Source: Rufibacter tibetensis
GTDB taxonomy: Bacteria > Bacteroidota > Bacteroidia > Cytophagales > Hymenobacteraceae
Length of the DNA stretch: 64,000 nt
Direction: 5' to 3'
Assembly: GCF_001310085.1 (NCBI RefSeq)
Contig: NZ_CP012643.1
Coordinates: 2,897,501 to 2,961,500 of the forward strand
The translations under genes and the position numbers were made by a program. Below the pieces are notes generated by a model that saw only the letters and a list, made by a program, of their open reading frames with translations, did not search any database and was not told the origin of the DNA. Below, piece after piece: positions 9,259-18,583 of the stretch. How positions within the stretch are numbered: position 1 is the stretch's first letter; every line of letters begins with the position of its first letter.

Positions 9259-12200
9259 ATGTTTGATTTTGTTGGGAAGACGGTCGCTAAGATTTTCGGA
9301 ACCAAGTCTGAGCGGGATATCAAAGGGGTATTGCCGTATGTGACTCTTATAAACCAGGAGTTCGCCAAGCTTAATTCCCTTTCTGATGACCAGCTGCGGA
9401 CACGTACCCAGGAGGTACAGGCCGTAATTGCAGACCGTCTGAAGCCCATTGATGATAAAGTAACGGTTCTGTACCAACGCATAGAGAACGAGCCGGAACT
9501 GGATATCGCCCAAAAAGAAGAAATCTTCACGGAGATTGACTCTCTGGAAAAAGACCGCAACAAAGACCTGGAAGTAGTGCTTATGGAAGTGCTGCCGCAG
9601 GCCTTTGCCATTGTGAAGGAAACTGCCCGCCGTTTCAAGGAAAACGGTCAGCTAACCGTCACGGCTACTGAACTGGACCACACCTTTGCCTCACGCAAGC
9701 CTAACGTGCAGATCAACGGCGACCAAGCCATTTGGGCCAACCGTTGGATTGCCGCCGGTACTGAGGTAGTGTGGGACATGCTTCACTATGATGTGCAGCT
9801 GATTGGTGGAATTGTCTTGCACCAGGGTAAAATTGCCGAGATGGCGACGGGGGAAGGAAAGACCTTGGTGGCTACGTTGCCTGCTTTCCTGAACGCTCTG
9901 GCAAAACGCGGGGTGCACGTGGTAACCGTGAACGACTACCTGGCCAAGCGTGACTCTGAGTGGATGGCGCCTTTGTTTGAGTTCCACGGCATCACCATTG
10001 ACTGTATTGACAAGCACCAGCCTAATACCGATGCCCGCCGCAACGCCTATCTAGCGGACATTACCTACGGAACCAACAACGAGTTTGGGTTTGACTACCT
10101 GCGCGACAACATGTCTCGTGAGCCAGGTGAATTAGTGCAACGCAAGCACCACTACGCCATGGTAGATGAGGTAGACTCCGTGTTAATTGACGATGCCCGT
10201 ACCCCATTGATTATCTCTGGTCCGGTGCCGCGCGGCGATGAGCACGAGTTCTACATGTTGAAGCCTCGCGTTTCTGCGTTGGTGGAAGCTCAGCGTAAAT
10301 TGGTGGGTAACTACTTGGTAGAGGCCAAGCGCCTCATCAAAGAAGGAAATGACAAAGACGGTGGTCTGGCTTTGTTCAGAGCTTACCGTGGTTTGCCTAA
10401 AAACAAGCCGTTGATCAAGTTCCTGAGTGAGACCGGTGTTCGCCAGATCTTGTTGAAGACCGAAGCTTTCTACCTGCAAGACCACGCCCGTCAAATGCCC
10501 GAGGCTGATAAGCCTTTGTACTTCACCATTGACGAAAAACATAACCAGATTGAACTAACGGAGAAAGGCATTGACCTGATCACCGGTCAGGGCGAAGATC
10601 CGCATCTGTTCATTCTGCCAGATATTGGAACGGAGTTGGCCAACATTGAGAACCACAAGGAACTCTCTGCTGATGACAAACTGCACGAAAAAGAGCGCCT
10701 GATCCAAGAATACCAGGAGAAGTCACAGCGCGTGCACACCATCAACCAGTTGCTGAAAGCTTATACGCTGTTTGAGAAAGACACCGAGTACATTGTAACC
10801 GATGACCACAAAGTAAAGATTGTGGACGAGCAAACTGGTCGGGTAATGGAAGGTCGTCGGTACTCAGACGGCTTGCACCAGGCCATTGAGGCAAAAGAGA
10901 ACGTGCGTGTAGAAGATGCTACGCAGACCTACGCTACGGTGACCTTGCAGAACTATTTCCGGATGTACCACAAGCTGGCCGGTATGACGGGTACTGCTGA
11001 GACTGAAGCCGGTGAGTTCTGGGAAATTTATAAGCTGGACGTGGTAGTAATTCCTACCAACCGTGTAGCCCAACGGAAAGATGAGCACGACAAGGTCTAC
11101 AAGACCATGCGTGAAAAATACAACGCTGTTTCAGAGGAAATTCAGGAGTTAACCAAACAAGGCCGTCCGGTGCTGGTGGGTACTACTTCGGTGGAGATCT
11201 CTGAGTTGGTAAGCCGTATGTTGAAACTGCGCGGAATCCCCCACCAAGTATTGAACGCGAAGCATCACCAGCGTGAAGCTGAGATTGTAGCTGAAGCCGG
11301 TAAGCCAGGTACAGTAACTATTGCTACCAACATGGCCGGTCGTGGTACGGATATTAAACTTACTCCAGAGTCTAAAGCTGCGGGTGGGTTGGCTATCATT
11401 GGTACTGAGCGTCACGAATCGCGTCGGGTAGACCGTCAGTTACGTGGTCGTGCCGGTCGCCAGGGAGACCCGGGATCATCTCAGTTCTTCGTGTCACTAG
11501 AAGACAGCTTAATGCGTCTGTTCGGTTCTGACCGTATTGCCCGTTTGATGGACCGTATGGGTCTGGAAGAAGGCGAAGTGATTCAGCACTCCATGATCAC
11601 CAACTCTATTGAGCGTGCGCAGAAGAAAGTGGAGGAAAACAACTTCGGTACCCGTAAGCGCCTGCTGGAGTACGATGACGTAATGAACGCTCAGCGTGAA
11701 GTGGTGTACAAGCGCCGCCGCAACGCCCTTTATGGTGAGCGTCTGGAGCTGGACATCTGGAACATGATCTATGATACCGCTGAGGACATTGTATTGACGT
11801 ACAAGGCCACCGGTAACCATGATGACTTCCTACTGCACATCATTAGAGTGTACGGATTCAATTCTACTATTACGGCACCAGAACTAGCTGGACAGCCAGC
11901 TGATGTGTTGATGGACCGCTTGTACAACGAAGCATTGGAGTTCTATCTGAACAAATCGCACCATATCATGGAGCAGTCTGCCCCAATCATGGCTGACATC
12001 TACCAGAACCGTGGACCAATGATTGAGAACATTGCCGTTCCTTTCTCAGACGGACGCAAGCAGATCACCGCAGTGGCCAACCTGGAGAAAGTGTACAACA
12101 CCAAAGGCCGTGAGTTGATCAAGACCGTGGAGAAAGTGATCACCTTGGCTACCATTGACCAGGCCTGGACACAGCACCTTCGTGAAATGGATGACCTGAA

Positions 12201-12648
12201 GCAAAGTGTGCAGAACGCGGTGTATGAGCAGAAGGACCCATTGTTGATTTACAAGTTTGAGTCATTTGAGTTGTTTAAGCGCATGATCAGCAAGGTGAAC
12301 GAAGAAACTGTTTCCTTCCTGTTCAAAGCAGATCTTCCGGTACAACAGGAGGCACCTGCCCCGGTACAGGAAGCACGTCAGCCCCAAGCGCCAAAGCCAC
12401 CAAGACTGCACGAGCAAAAAGAAGAGGTGCACTCTACGTTAGAGGAAACCGTGCCGTCAATGCCTAACATGCCTTCTATGCCGCAGGCCCCGCTTCCAAA
12501 GCAGGTGCCAATCAGAGCAGAGAGAACAGTTGGCCGCAATGACAAGGTAAGTGTGCAGTATGCAGATGGTCGCGTGATGAAGGACGTGAAGTTCAAAAAC
12601 GTGGAAAACGATTTGCTCAACAACCGTTGTGTTATCATTGAAGACTAA
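9259..12648 (+). CDS. secA: Preprotein translocase ATPase SecA
   Basis: The ATPase motor of the Sec pathway, which drives unfolded preproteins through SecYEG. It is 1129 aa, long for the family, as is usual in Bacteroidota. Walker A ATGEGKT is at residues 196-202, a DEVD Walker B at 303-306, then the preprotein-binding and helical scaffold regions. A charged stretch near residues 330-440 looks like the lineage insertion. The Pro-rich linker (about 1030-1090) leads to a C-terminus NNRCVIIED with no CxCxnCH zinc motif, so the SecB/zinc tail of proteobacterial SecA is missing. It overlaps deoC by about 20 bp. Confidence 0.97.
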   Translation: MFDFVGKTVAKIFGTKSERDIKGVLPYVTLINQEFAKLNSLSDDQLRTRTQEVQAVIADRLKPIDDKVTVLYQRIENEPELDIAQKEEIFTEIDSLEKDRNKDLEVVLMEVLPQAFAIVKETARRFKENGQLTVTATELDHTFASRKPNVQINGDQAIWANRWIAAGTEVVWDMLHYDVQLIGGIVLHQGKIAEMATGEGKTLVATLPAFLNALAKRGVHVVTVNDYLAKRDSEWMAPLFEFHGITIDCIDKHQPNTDARRNAYLADITYGTNNEFGFDYLRDNMSREPGELVQRKHHYAMVDEVDSVLIDDARTPLIISGPVPRGDEHEFYMLKPRVSALVEAQRKLVGNYLVEAKRLIKEGNDKDGGLALFRAYRGLPKNKPLIKFLSETGVRQILLKTEAFYLQDHARQMPEADKPLYFTIDEKHNQIELTEKGIDLITGQGEDPHLFILPDIGTELANIENHKELSADDKLHEKERLIQEYQEKSQRVHTINQLLKAYTLFEKDTEYIVTDDHKVKIVDEQTGRVMEGRRYSDGLHQAIEAKENVRVEDATQTYATVTLQNYFRMYHKLAGMTGTAETEAGEFWEIYKLDVVVIPTNRVAQRKDEHDKVYKTMREKYNAVSEEIQELTKQGRPVLVGTTSVEISELVSRMLKLRGIPHQVLNAKHHQREAEIVAEAGKPGTVTIATNMAGRGTDIKLTPESKAAGGLAIIGTERHESRRVDRQLRGRAGRQGDPGSSQFFVSLEDSLMRLFGSDRIARLMDRMGLEEGEVIQHSMITNSIERAQKKVEENNFGTRKRLLEYDDVMNAQREVVYKRRRNALYGERLELDIWNMIYDTAEDIVLTYKATGNHDDFLLHIIRVYGFNSTITAPELAGQPADVLMDRLYNEALEFYLNKSHHIMEQSAPIMADIYQNRGPMIENIAVPFSDGRKQITAVANLEKVYNTKGRELIKTVEKVITLATIDQAWTQHLREMDDLKQSVQNAVYEQKDPLLIYKFESFELFKRMISKVNEETVSFLFKADLPVQQEAPAPVQEARQPQAPKPPRLHEQKEEVHSTLEETVPSMPNMPSMPQAPLPKQVPIRAERTVGRNDKVSVQYADGRVMKDVKFKNVENDLLNNRCVIIED

Positions 12649-13309
12649 ATCCCTTATCTCTCCAGATCAGAGCTTGGCACCGTATATAGACCATACGGTG
12701 CTAAAGCCTGATACTACCAAAGCCATGGTAGCGCAACTCTGCCAGGAAGCAATCCAGCATAGGTTTGCGGCAGTGTGTGTGCCACCTTGTTTTGTGCGTC
12801 AGGCGGTGGCAGCGTTGCAGGACACCGGCGTGCAGGTAGCCACCGTGATAGGTTTCCCGCTGGGGTACCAACTGGCCAAAGTGAAGTTTTTTGAGGCTCA
12901 CCAGGCATTGTCTGAAGGTGCCACCGAAATTGACGTGGTCATGAACATTGCCGCGTTCAAATCAGGAAAGCACGACGAGGTCATGTCTGAGCTGCAGGAA
13001 CTGAGCACCCTGTGCCACTTCAAGAACTCCATTCTTAAAGTGATCATAGAAACCGCGTTGCTTTCTCCTGAAGAGATTGTGCAGGTTTGCCAGATTTGTG
13101 TAGAAGCCGAGGCTGATTACGTGAAGACCTCTACCGGTTTTGCAGCTTCTGGAGCCCAGATTGAAGATGTGTTGCTCATGCGGGCCAACCTGCCCAAGCA
13201 CATCAAGATCAAAGCCTCCGGCGGAATCAAAACCAAGGAAGCCGCCCTTGCGTTGGTAAACGCAGGAGCAGACCGGATTGGAACATCCTCCGGCGTTTCA
13301 TTGCTATGA
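12629..13309 (+). CDS. deoC: Deoxyribose-phosphate aldolase
   Basis: Cleaves 2-deoxyribose-5-phosphate to glyceraldehyde-3-phosphate and acetaldehyde in deoxynucleoside catabolism. The 226-aa TIM barrel has YIDHTVLKP near the N-terminus, the Schiff-base lysine motif DYVKTSTGF, and KASGGIK for the second catalytic lysine. No ATG is available at the N-terminus: the frame starts at GTG 12629, inside the end of secA, with TTG 12638 as an alternative, so the exact start is uncertain. The stop is in an ATGA overlap with the next gene. Confidence 0.93.
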   Translation: MLSLKTKSLISPDQSLAPYIDHTVLKPDTTKAMVAQLCQEAIQHRFAAVCVPPCFVRQAVAALQDTGVQVATVIGFPLGYQLAKVKFFEAHQALSEGATEIDVVMNIAAFKSGKHDEVMSELQELSTLCHFKNSILKVIIETALLSPEEIVQVCQICVEAEADYVKTSTGFAASGAQIEDVLLMRANLPKHIKIKASGGIKTKEAALALVNAGADRIGTSSGVSLL

Positions 13310-13866
13310 TTTGGAGACAAATGACATTCAGACTTTTTACTTTTCTCTGCCTGGGCGCTATGATGAGCTGTGCTGCTACGGGCACTACGTCTTCATCTAG
13401 TAACGGCGGCAATACACCTTCTGCTTCCGGTGCTAAAAAAGCGGAGCGCAAGGGAAGTGGAACAGCTCCCCTGATCGACACTAAAAAATACCGGCCTTCC
13501 TTTCCAACAACTGCAGAAGGAGCGGCAAGCGCAATGGCAACTGCTGCCCCTACCCATCACGTGGGAGACAAGGTAACGTTGCTCATGGACAGCGTGGCGC
13601 AGGTAAATAAAAACATCAAGTACGCGGCGGGTTATCGTATTCTGGCCTATACCGGGATTGACCGCAAAACGGCCATGGATCTCCGGAACAACATCGTGCG
13701 CCGCCTGCCTGATATGAAAGATTACCTTACCCACAAACAGCCTACCTACCAGCTCAAGGTTGGAGACTTTTTTACCAGGGTAGAAGCGCAGGCAGCCTTA
13801 AGTAAGATTCAGGATTTGCTTCCTAATGCGTTGCTGGTACAGGAAACCATCAACATTCCTAAGTAA
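13306..13866 (+). CDS. SPOR-domain lipoprotein
   Basis: A 186-aa exported protein. The signal sequence ends in a lipobox-like LGAMMSC, so the mature protein probably starts at a lipidated Cys. A Ser/Gly/Ala-rich linker (about 25-80) is followed by a C-terminal SPOR domain (about 105-186) with GYRILAYTG and YQLKVGDFFTRVEAQAAL. SPOR domains bind glycan strands denuded of stem peptides, so a cell-wall or division-site location is inferred. It begins in an ATGA overlap with deoC; the Met at residue 6 is an alternative start. A T-tailed terminator follows. Confidence 0.85.
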   Translation: MIWRQMTFRLFTFLCLGAMMSCAATGTTSSSSNGGNTPSASGAKKAERKGSGTAPLIDTKKYRPSFPTTAEGAASAMATAAPTHHVGDKVTLLMDSVAQVNKNIKYAAGYRILAYTGIDRKTAMDLRNNIVRRLPDMKDYLTHKQPTYQLKVGDFFTRVEAQAALSKIQDLLPNALLVQETINIPK

Positions 13867-13891
13867 GCCCTCAAGTCCAAAAATACCTTCG

Positions 13892-13938
13892 CCGCTCCTG
13901 GTCCGTTTTCTAGAAAACAGACCAGGAGCGGTTTTTTT
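13892..13938 (+). terminator. Intrinsic terminator, GCCTGTTTT-core family
   Basis: A perfect 12-bp stem CCGCTCCTGGTC/GACCAGGAGCGG (13892-13903, 13920-13931) carries the apical core CGTTTTCTAGAAAACA and is followed by seven Ts. It terminates the secA-deoC-SPOR run. This is the best T-tailed member of the shared-core family. Confidence 0.9.
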
Positions 13939-14241
13939 ATGCCCTGAGTTTTCTAAAGGTCAGATTGGGGTATGTAGTAGGTTTGTTTTATGCTTCTTTC
14001 TGGAAACGAGGCGAAAAACCTATGTTGAGCTTCGAGAGGGTACCCCTTCAAGAAATAAACGAGGGTGTGCAGGGAGGTTGAACTTGCTCCGGCAGAACAC
14101 CAGTTGAAATTAGAATGCTCAATACGTATTTTCCGGGGGGGGGGAGAATTACTGTATTTGCTGAAACAACTACTCTATTTGCACTATACCGCTGGATTGA
14201 AAACCGGGAGATTCGTTATTTTGGGGAAGAGCGGTATAGTA
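13939..14241. other. Intergenic region with a G10 homopolymer
   Basis: There is no convincing gene here, though two frames are open across part of it. It contains a run of ten G (14135-14144) about 98 bp before the chosen start of the following small gene. Such tracts slip during replication and can change transcription or reading frame. Confidence 0.55.
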
Positions 14242-14517
14242 ATGGACAAACAGGACTTCGTTTTATTAACCCTATTTTGCAAAGTGAAAAGGCACTTGGA
14301 GCCGGAGGATCACCCCACGTCCTCTTATGAAATTGCCCAGGAAACCCATCTTTCCCTGGACCAGACCCTTGCGGTTTGTGATGATCTGGTTCAGGAGGGC
14401 TTCGTCAAAATAAGTCCATTGCATACTCCTCCGCTGGTGTACCTGACCTTGCCCGGACTTGCCCGTGCCCGGAGAATGGAAGCTGACTGCCCGATTTCCA
14501 AAGGTTACTCAGCCTAA
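14242..14517 (+). CDS. Small winged-helix-like protein
   Basis: A 91-aa protein starting at ATG 14242, preceded by GGGGAAGAG about 12 bp upstream. The pattern SSYEIAQETHLSLDQTLAVCDDLVQEGFVKIS followed by PPLVYLTLPGLARAR looks like a winged helix-turn-helix (recognition helix, then a wing ending in YLTLPG). A DNA-binding or regulatory role is inferred. The frame is open further upstream, through the G10 tract, but that extension reads like non-coding sequence. It lies between two hairpins of the shared-core family. Confidence 0.6.
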   Translation: MDKQDFVLLTLFCKVKRHLEPEDHPTSSYEIAQETHLSLDQTLAVCDDLVQEGFVKISPLHTPPLVYLTLPGLARARRMEADCPISKGYSA

Positions 14518-14690
14518 GAAAAGGAGAAGTAAATACCTTCAATTCTTCAGCTTGGCTTGAAACAAGTGTCAGCAAAATCCAGATAAGTACCTTCACCGCC
14601 TTCCTTTTAATTGAAAAACAAACCGAGTACAGGGGTTTATTTTAGAGAGCCTGCCTTACAGGAGGTTTGCATACGAGTTGCTTTTTTCCT

Positions 14691-14732
14691 GCTGCTTATG
14701 GCCCGTTTTCTGGAAAGGAGGCTATAAGCAGC
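14691..14732 (+). terminator. Hairpin terminator, GCCTGTTTT-core family
   Basis: The arms GCTGCTTATGGC and GCTATAAGCAGC pair with one G-T wobble around CCGTTTTCTGGAAAGGAG. TTTTCGTTTTAT follows. It separates the small winged-helix gene from the M20 hydrolase gene. Confidence 0.75.
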
Positions 14733-14749
14733 TTTTCGTTTTATAGCTG

Positions 14750-14757
14750 TACCTTTG
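14750..14757 (+). promoter_or_regulatory. Candidate -7 box (TACCTTTG) for the M20 hydrolase gene
   Basis: An exact TAnnTTTG match directly after the preceding hairpin and 24 bp before the chosen ATG. No clear -33 TTG is present at 19-21 bp. It would give a very short leader, common in this phylum. Confidence 0.45.
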
Positions 14758-14781
14758 CTCAGACTTGTTTGTCCTTCTACT

Positions 14782-15981
14782 ATGCAAGATTTGACCAATC
14801 ATATTCAGCAACTCGCCAAGCGTTATGCCGCAGACACCGTTGCTACCCGCCAGCACCTGCACCAGCATCCTGAACTATCTTTTCAGGAATACGAGACTTC
14901 AGACTACGTTTTCCAGAAGTTGCGGGAGTTTGGGCTTGAGCCGGAACGGGTAACCGAAACCGGCGTTGTTGTCCTCGTCAAAGGCCGAAACCCTGACAAA
15001 GCCACCACCGCCCTGCGCGCTGACTTAGACGCGTTGCCTATTTTGGAGACGAATGAGGTGGCCTATAAATCGAGGAACGAGGGCGTGATGCACGCGTGCG
15101 GCCATGACGTGCACACTTCTTCCTTGCTGACCACCGCCCGAATCTTGCAGGACCTACGTGAAGAGTTTGAGGGAACTGTCAAGTTGATCTTCCAGCCTGG
15201 GGAGGAGAAATTTCCGGGTGGTGCTTCGCTCATGATCAAAGAAGGGGTGCTGGAAAACCCGTCGCCACAAAGCATCATGGGCCAGCACGTGTTCCCGTTT
15301 CTTCCGGCCGGTAAAGTAGGGTTTCGGTCTGGCATGTACATGGCCTCCGCCGATGAAATCTATATTACCGTGAAAGGCAAAGGCGGCCACGGCGGATTGC
15401 CGGAACAACTGGTAGACCCCGTCCTTATTTCTGCGCACCTGCTGGTAGCCTTGCAGCAAATTGTCAGCCGCCGTGCTAATCCCAAAATTCCGTCTGTCTT
15501 GTCCTTCGGGAAAGTGATTGCCAATGGGGCAACCAACGTGATCCCGGGCGAGGTGAAGATAGAAGGGACCTTCCGGACCATGGATGAAGCCTGGCGCGCC
15601 GAAGCCAAACAGAAAATAAAGAAACTAGCCGAAGGTCTGTGCGAAAGTATGGGCGGCTCTTGTGAGATCAACATCATGGACGGCTACCCTTTCCTAAAGA
15701 ATGACCCGGAACTGGTAGCCCGCGCCCGCACCGCCGCCGAGGCCTATCTAGGTGCTGAAAACGTAGTGGAGCTGGACATGTGGATGGCCGCCGAAGACTT
15801 CGCGTATTATTCTCAACAAACGGATGCCTGCTTTTATCGTTTGGGCACCAGAAACGAGGAGCGGGGCATTACCTCTGGGGTGCACACGCCTACTTTCAAC
15901 ATTGATGAAGATGCCTTGGAGGTAGGAAGTGGCTTGATGGCCTGGTTAGCAATCAAAGAACTGCAAGCCCTGGCAAATTAG
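14782..15981 (+). CDS. M20D-family amidohydrolase (N-acyl-amino-acid deacylase/carboxypeptidase type)
   Basis: A 399-aa metallohydrolase of the hippurate hydrolase/N-acyl-L-amino acid amidohydrolase group. The metal-binding motif HACGHD is at residues 104-109, the catalytic PGEE at 139-142, and the lid-domain motif GGHGGLPEQLVDP lies in the middle, with the third ligand region MAAEDFAYY near the C-terminus. It removes acyl groups from amino acids or small peptides; the substrate is not identifiable. The frame extends to 14755, but the conserved start MQDLTNHIQQLAKRY at 14782 fits the family and the upstream promoter box. Confidence 0.9.
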   Translation: MQDLTNHIQQLAKRYAADTVATRQHLHQHPELSFQEYETSDYVFQKLREFGLEPERVTETGVVVLVKGRNPDKATTALRADLDALPILETNEVAYKSRNEGVMHACGHDVHTSSLLTTARILQDLREEFEGTVKLIFQPGEEKFPGGASLMIKEGVLENPSPQSIMGQHVFPFLPAGKVGFRSGMYMASADEIYITVKGKGGHGGLPEQLVDPVLISAHLLVALQQIVSRRANPKIPSVLSFGKVIANGATNVIPGEVKIEGTFRTMDEAWRAEAKQKIKKLAEGLCESMGGSCEINIMDGYPFLKNDPELVARARTAAEAYLGAENVVELDMWMAAEDFAYYSQQTDACFYRLGTRNEERGITSGVHTPTFNIDEDALEVGSGLMAWLAIKELQALAN

Positions 15982-15999
15982 AAATACTGTTCATTTGTA

Positions 16000-16055
16000 G
16001 CCGGTGCCTTTTAAAGCTGTTTTCCTGAAAACAGCCTTAAAGGGCACCGGCTTTT
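16000..16055 (+). terminator. Long hairpin terminator, GCCTGTTTT-core family
   Basis: The arms GCCGGTGCC/GGCACCGGC plus TTTAA/TTAAA extend a core GCTGTTTTCCTGAAAACAGC that is itself perfectly palindromic. TTTTTATAA follows. It begins 18 bp after the M20 gene stop. Confidence 0.85.
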
Positions 16056-16260
16056 TATAAATATCTTCTTTGATGATAAAACATCTAACCATCACACATG
16101 TTTTGCTCGCTGTGTGACCCTAAGAGGTTGTCTAACAATTTAGTCTTAGCGCCAAATAAGTATAAAATAGCAATCTATAAATCAGTTATGTAGACATAAT
16201 GTCTTGTTTAATTAGTGGGTAATTAAAGTTTAGTGACTTTGTGTCTTGTTTGTCTCTGGT
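16056..16260. other. AT-rich upstream region of hsp20 with a palindrome
   Basis: There is no gene here. It includes a perfect odd palindrome AGACAT-A-ATGTCT (16192-16204), a possible regulator site. No CIRCE element (TTAGCACTC-N9-GAGTGCTAA) is present. Confidence 0.4.
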
Positions 16261-16308
16261 TTTTCAATTGGTATAAAATTTATGAATAGGTAAGTATTCA
16301 ATTGAAAA
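16261..16308 (+). promoter_or_regulatory. AU-rich inverted repeat in the hsp20 leader
   Basis: TTTTCAATTG (16261-16270) and CAATTGAAAA (16299-16308) are perfect 10-bp complements, ending 22 bp before the hsp20 ATG. The 28-nt loop contains a further small palindrome (ATAAAATTTAT). Position and AU-richness fit either an RNA thermometer or an operator; the sequence cannot tell which. Confidence 0.45.
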
Positions 16309-16330
16309 TTCTAACCTTAGAAATAAAACC

Positions 16331-16765
16331 ATGACAACTGTAAAACAACATCCGGTATTACAAAGCAGAGGCCCACAGACCTTTAGCAGCCTATTAGACA
16401 CTTTCTTTCAAGACAGTGTGAACAACAGAAGAGTGCAGGGCTTCACGCCAGCGGTAGACCTTTGGGAAACCGAGAAGAGTTTTGAACTTGAGCTTGCTTT
16501 GCCAGGGGTGACCAAAGAAAACATTGCGGTTGAGTTTGAAGACGGTGTGCTTCGCGTTAGCGGTGAGCGTGCCTTCAAGAAAGAAAACCAGGAGCAGAAG
16601 TACCACCGGGTAGAGAATCTGTACGGTAAATTCAGACGCTCTTTCCAACTGCCAGAAAATGTAGACGCCGCTGCAATTAATGCCCAATTTGAAAACGGTG
16701 TGCTGCATATCTCCGTACCAAAAGTAGAGGAGAAGGTAGTGAAGCATCAGATTTTTGTGAAGTAA
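16331..16765 (+). CDS. Hsp20/alpha-crystallin family small heat-shock protein
   Basis: A 144-aa small chaperone that holds unfolding proteins for refolding. The alpha-crystallin domain spans about residues 35-140: PAVDLWETEKSFELELALPGV, then VEFEDGVLRVSGERAF and the conserved FENGVLHISVPK. It is the usual family length. The leader carries an AU-rich inverted repeat, and the neighbour downstream is the periplasmic stress protease htrA, so the pair forms a small heat/envelope-stress island. A simple terminator (16785-16810) separates them. Confidence 0.95.
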   Translation: MTTVKQHPVLQSRGPQTFSSLLDTFFQDSVNNRRVQGFTPAVDLWETEKSFELELALPGVTKENIAVEFEDGVLRVSGERAFKKENQEQKYHRVENLYGKFRRSFQLPENVDAAAINAQFENGVLHISVPKVEEKVVKHQIFVK

Positions 16766-16784
16766 GAAACGTTAAGGATATGTT

Positions 16785-16810
16785 AAAAAGGCGCTTTCCA
16801 GCGCCTTTTT
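16785..16810 (+). terminator. Intrinsic terminator of hsp20
   Basis: AAAAAGGCGC-TTTCCA-GCGCCTTTTT, a perfect 10-bp stem with a T tail, 20 bp after the hsp20 stop. It lacks the shared GCCTGTTTT core. Confidence 0.9.
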
Positions 16811-16923
16811 GGCTTAGTCTTTGTTTACATAAAATACTTGTTTTGCTATTTTAGCGTTTCCCACGTACACAGGAAATAAGACAAGTTTCCTTTTTTAAAA
16901 GAGATACTATCCATTTTTTAACC

Positions 16924-16942
16924 TTTATAGCTGACCTATAAA
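16924..16942 (+). promoter_or_regulatory. AU-rich hairpin abutting the htrA start codon
   Basis: TTTATAG-CTGAC-CTATAAA is a perfect 7-bp stem with a 5-nt loop ending one base before the htrA ATG, so folded RNA would cover the ribosome landing site. This is the geometry of a simple RNA thermometer. As an alternative it may be only an AT-rich leader or a repressor site. Confidence 0.45.
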
Positions 16943-16943
16943 T

Positions 16944-18443
16944 ATGAGAACAAAACAGTTTATGTTAGGGCTGATGCTCTCCGCAATGGTGGGTGGAGGT
17001 GTGGCTGTTGGTGGTTATAAACTGCTGGAAGATGAAACGCCTGCCACCGGGCAACAGCTGCCAAATACTAATGTTCGGTACACCAGTGCCATGCGGTCTT
17101 CTGACGTGGTGGTGCCCGAAGGCTTGAATTTTGTTACCTCCGCAGAGTTGGTAACCCCAGCAGTAGTCCACGTAACTACAGAATATAAAGTGCAGGCCCG
17201 TCGTGGTCCAAGCGCAAGTGAGATGCACCCCTTCTTCCGTGATTTCTTCGGAGACGATTTTGAAGGATATCAACGCCAGCAACAAGGTCCGGCTATGGGC
17301 TCTGGTTCTGGGGTAATTATTGCCTCTAACGGGTATGTGGTTACCAACAACCACGTAATTGACCGTGCAGACAAGATTCAGGTAATCCTGGACGATAAAC
17401 GCACCTTTGAAGCTACTCTGGTAGGTACTGACCCTAATACAGATATTGCACTGCTTAAAATCAACGCTGACAACCTGCCTGCCTTACGGTATGGTAACTC
17501 AGACAATGTGAGAGTTGGCGAGTGGGTGTTGGCAGTAGGTAACCCCTTCAACCTGAACTCTACGGTGACTGCCGGTATTGTGAGCGCGAAAGGCCGTAAT
17601 GTAGGTATCCTGCAAGGTGCCGGTAACATGAGCGTAGAGTCTTTCATCCAGACCGATGCCGCTGTGAACCCTGGTAATAGTGGGGGAGCCTTGGTGAACC
17701 TGAATGGGGACCTGATTGGTATCAACACCGCCATTGCTTCACAGACTGGGTCCTTTGCTGGTTATTCCTTTGCTGTTCCTTCGTCTATTGTAAGCAAAGT
17801 GGTAGATGATTTGCTCAAATATGGCGAAGTACAACGTGCTTTGTTAGGAGTACAGATGCAGGAAGTGAATGCTGACCTTGCCAAAGAGAAAAACCTAAAA
17901 ACCTTGAACGGGGTGTATGTAGCTGGTTTCTCTGAAAGCAGCGCCGCTAAAACTGCTGGTTTACAAGAAGGTGACGTAATCACGCAAATCAACGGGGTGA
18001 AGGTAAATACCAGTGCCCAGTTGCAAGAGCAAGTGACAAGATACCGTCCGGGCGATAAGATCAAAGTAGCCTTTTTGCGCGGAGGAAACGAGAAGACAAT
18101 CAATGTGACCCTGCGTAATGCCAGCGGAAGTACTGAGATTGTGAAACGCGACCCTAACTCAACTAAAGCCGTGACTATTGACGGTGCCAGATTTGAAGCT
18201 GCTTCTAAGCAGGAGCTAAACAAACTGGAATTGACAGGTGGGGTTAAAATTTCTGGAGTAGAGAAAAGTGCTTTTGCCGAAACCGGTATGAAAGATGGCT
18301 TCATCATCACCAGCATTGACAAAACACCTACCAACACGCCGCAAGACGTGGACAAGGTGCTTAAAAATACGCGCCGTGGAGGTCTCCTGATTGAAGGAGT
18401 TTATCCAGATGGTCGTAGAGCCTACTACGCCATGGGTCGATAA
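16944..18443 (+). CDS. degP: Do/DegP-family periplasmic serine protease
   Basis: A 499-aa HtrA protease/chaperone for misfolded envelope proteins. An N-terminal hydrophobic segment (residues 7-27) acts as signal or anchor. The trypsin-like domain has the catalytic triad H137 (TNNHVID), D167 (NTDIALLK) and S246 (GNSGGA). Two PDZ domains follow, about 275-390 (including GLQEGDVITQING) and 400-499. Length and domain order match DegP/DegQ. A 7-bp AU hairpin sits directly before the start and hsp20 is upstream, so induction by heat or envelope stress is likely. Confidence 0.95.
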   Translation: MRTKQFMLGLMLSAMVGGGVAVGGYKLLEDETPATGQQLPNTNVRYTSAMRSSDVVVPEGLNFVTSAELVTPAVVHVTTEYKVQARRGPSASEMHPFFRDFFGDDFEGYQRQQQGPAMGSGSGVIIASNGYVVTNNHVIDRADKIQVILDDKRTFEATLVGTDPNTDIALLKINADNLPALRYGNSDNVRVGEWVLAVGNPFNLNSTVTAGIVSAKGRNVGILQGAGNMSVESFIQTDAAVNPGNSGGALVNLNGDLIGINTAIASQTGSFAGYSFAVPSSIVSKVVDDLLKYGEVQRALLGVQMQEVNADLAKEKNLKTLNGVYVAGFSESSAAKTAGLQEGDVITQINGVKVNTSAQLQEQVTRYRPGDKIKVAFLRGGNEKTINVTLRNASGSTEIVKRDPNSTKAVTIDGARFEAASKQELNKLELTGGVKISGVEKSAFAETGMKDGFIITSIDKTPTNTPQDVDKVLKNTRRGGLLIEGVYPDGRRAYYAMGR

Positions 18444-18485
18444 TTCAATGCAGTTTTAAGCAAAACAGCCTTGAAACAACTTATC

Positions 18486-18517
18486 AAAAGCCTCTGCCTT
18501 TAGGCAGGGGCTTTTTT
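18486..18517 (+). terminator. Intrinsic terminator of degP
   Basis: AAAAGCCTCTGCC-TTTA-GGCAGGGGCTTTTTT: a 13-bp stem with one T-G wobble and a T tail, 42 bp after the degP stop. Confidence 0.9.
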
Positions 18518-18583
18518 GTTTTATATGTTCTGAGAAAGACCTATACTCGTACTTCTATTCCCCACTCCTCAATAAGGACCCCT

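Noticed and set aside
13826-14107. 93-aa frame after the SPOR lipoprotein gene
   Set aside because: It overlaps the lipoprotein end and the terminator stem and shows no protein-like pattern.
14065-14241. N-terminal extension of the winged-helix-like gene through the G10 tract
   Set aside because: The extra residues look like translated non-coding sequence and a good ATG with an upstream purine run exists at 14242.
16056-16330. CIRCE (HrcA) site upstream of hsp20
   Set aside because: No TTAGCACTC-N9-GAGTGCTAA pattern in either orientation.
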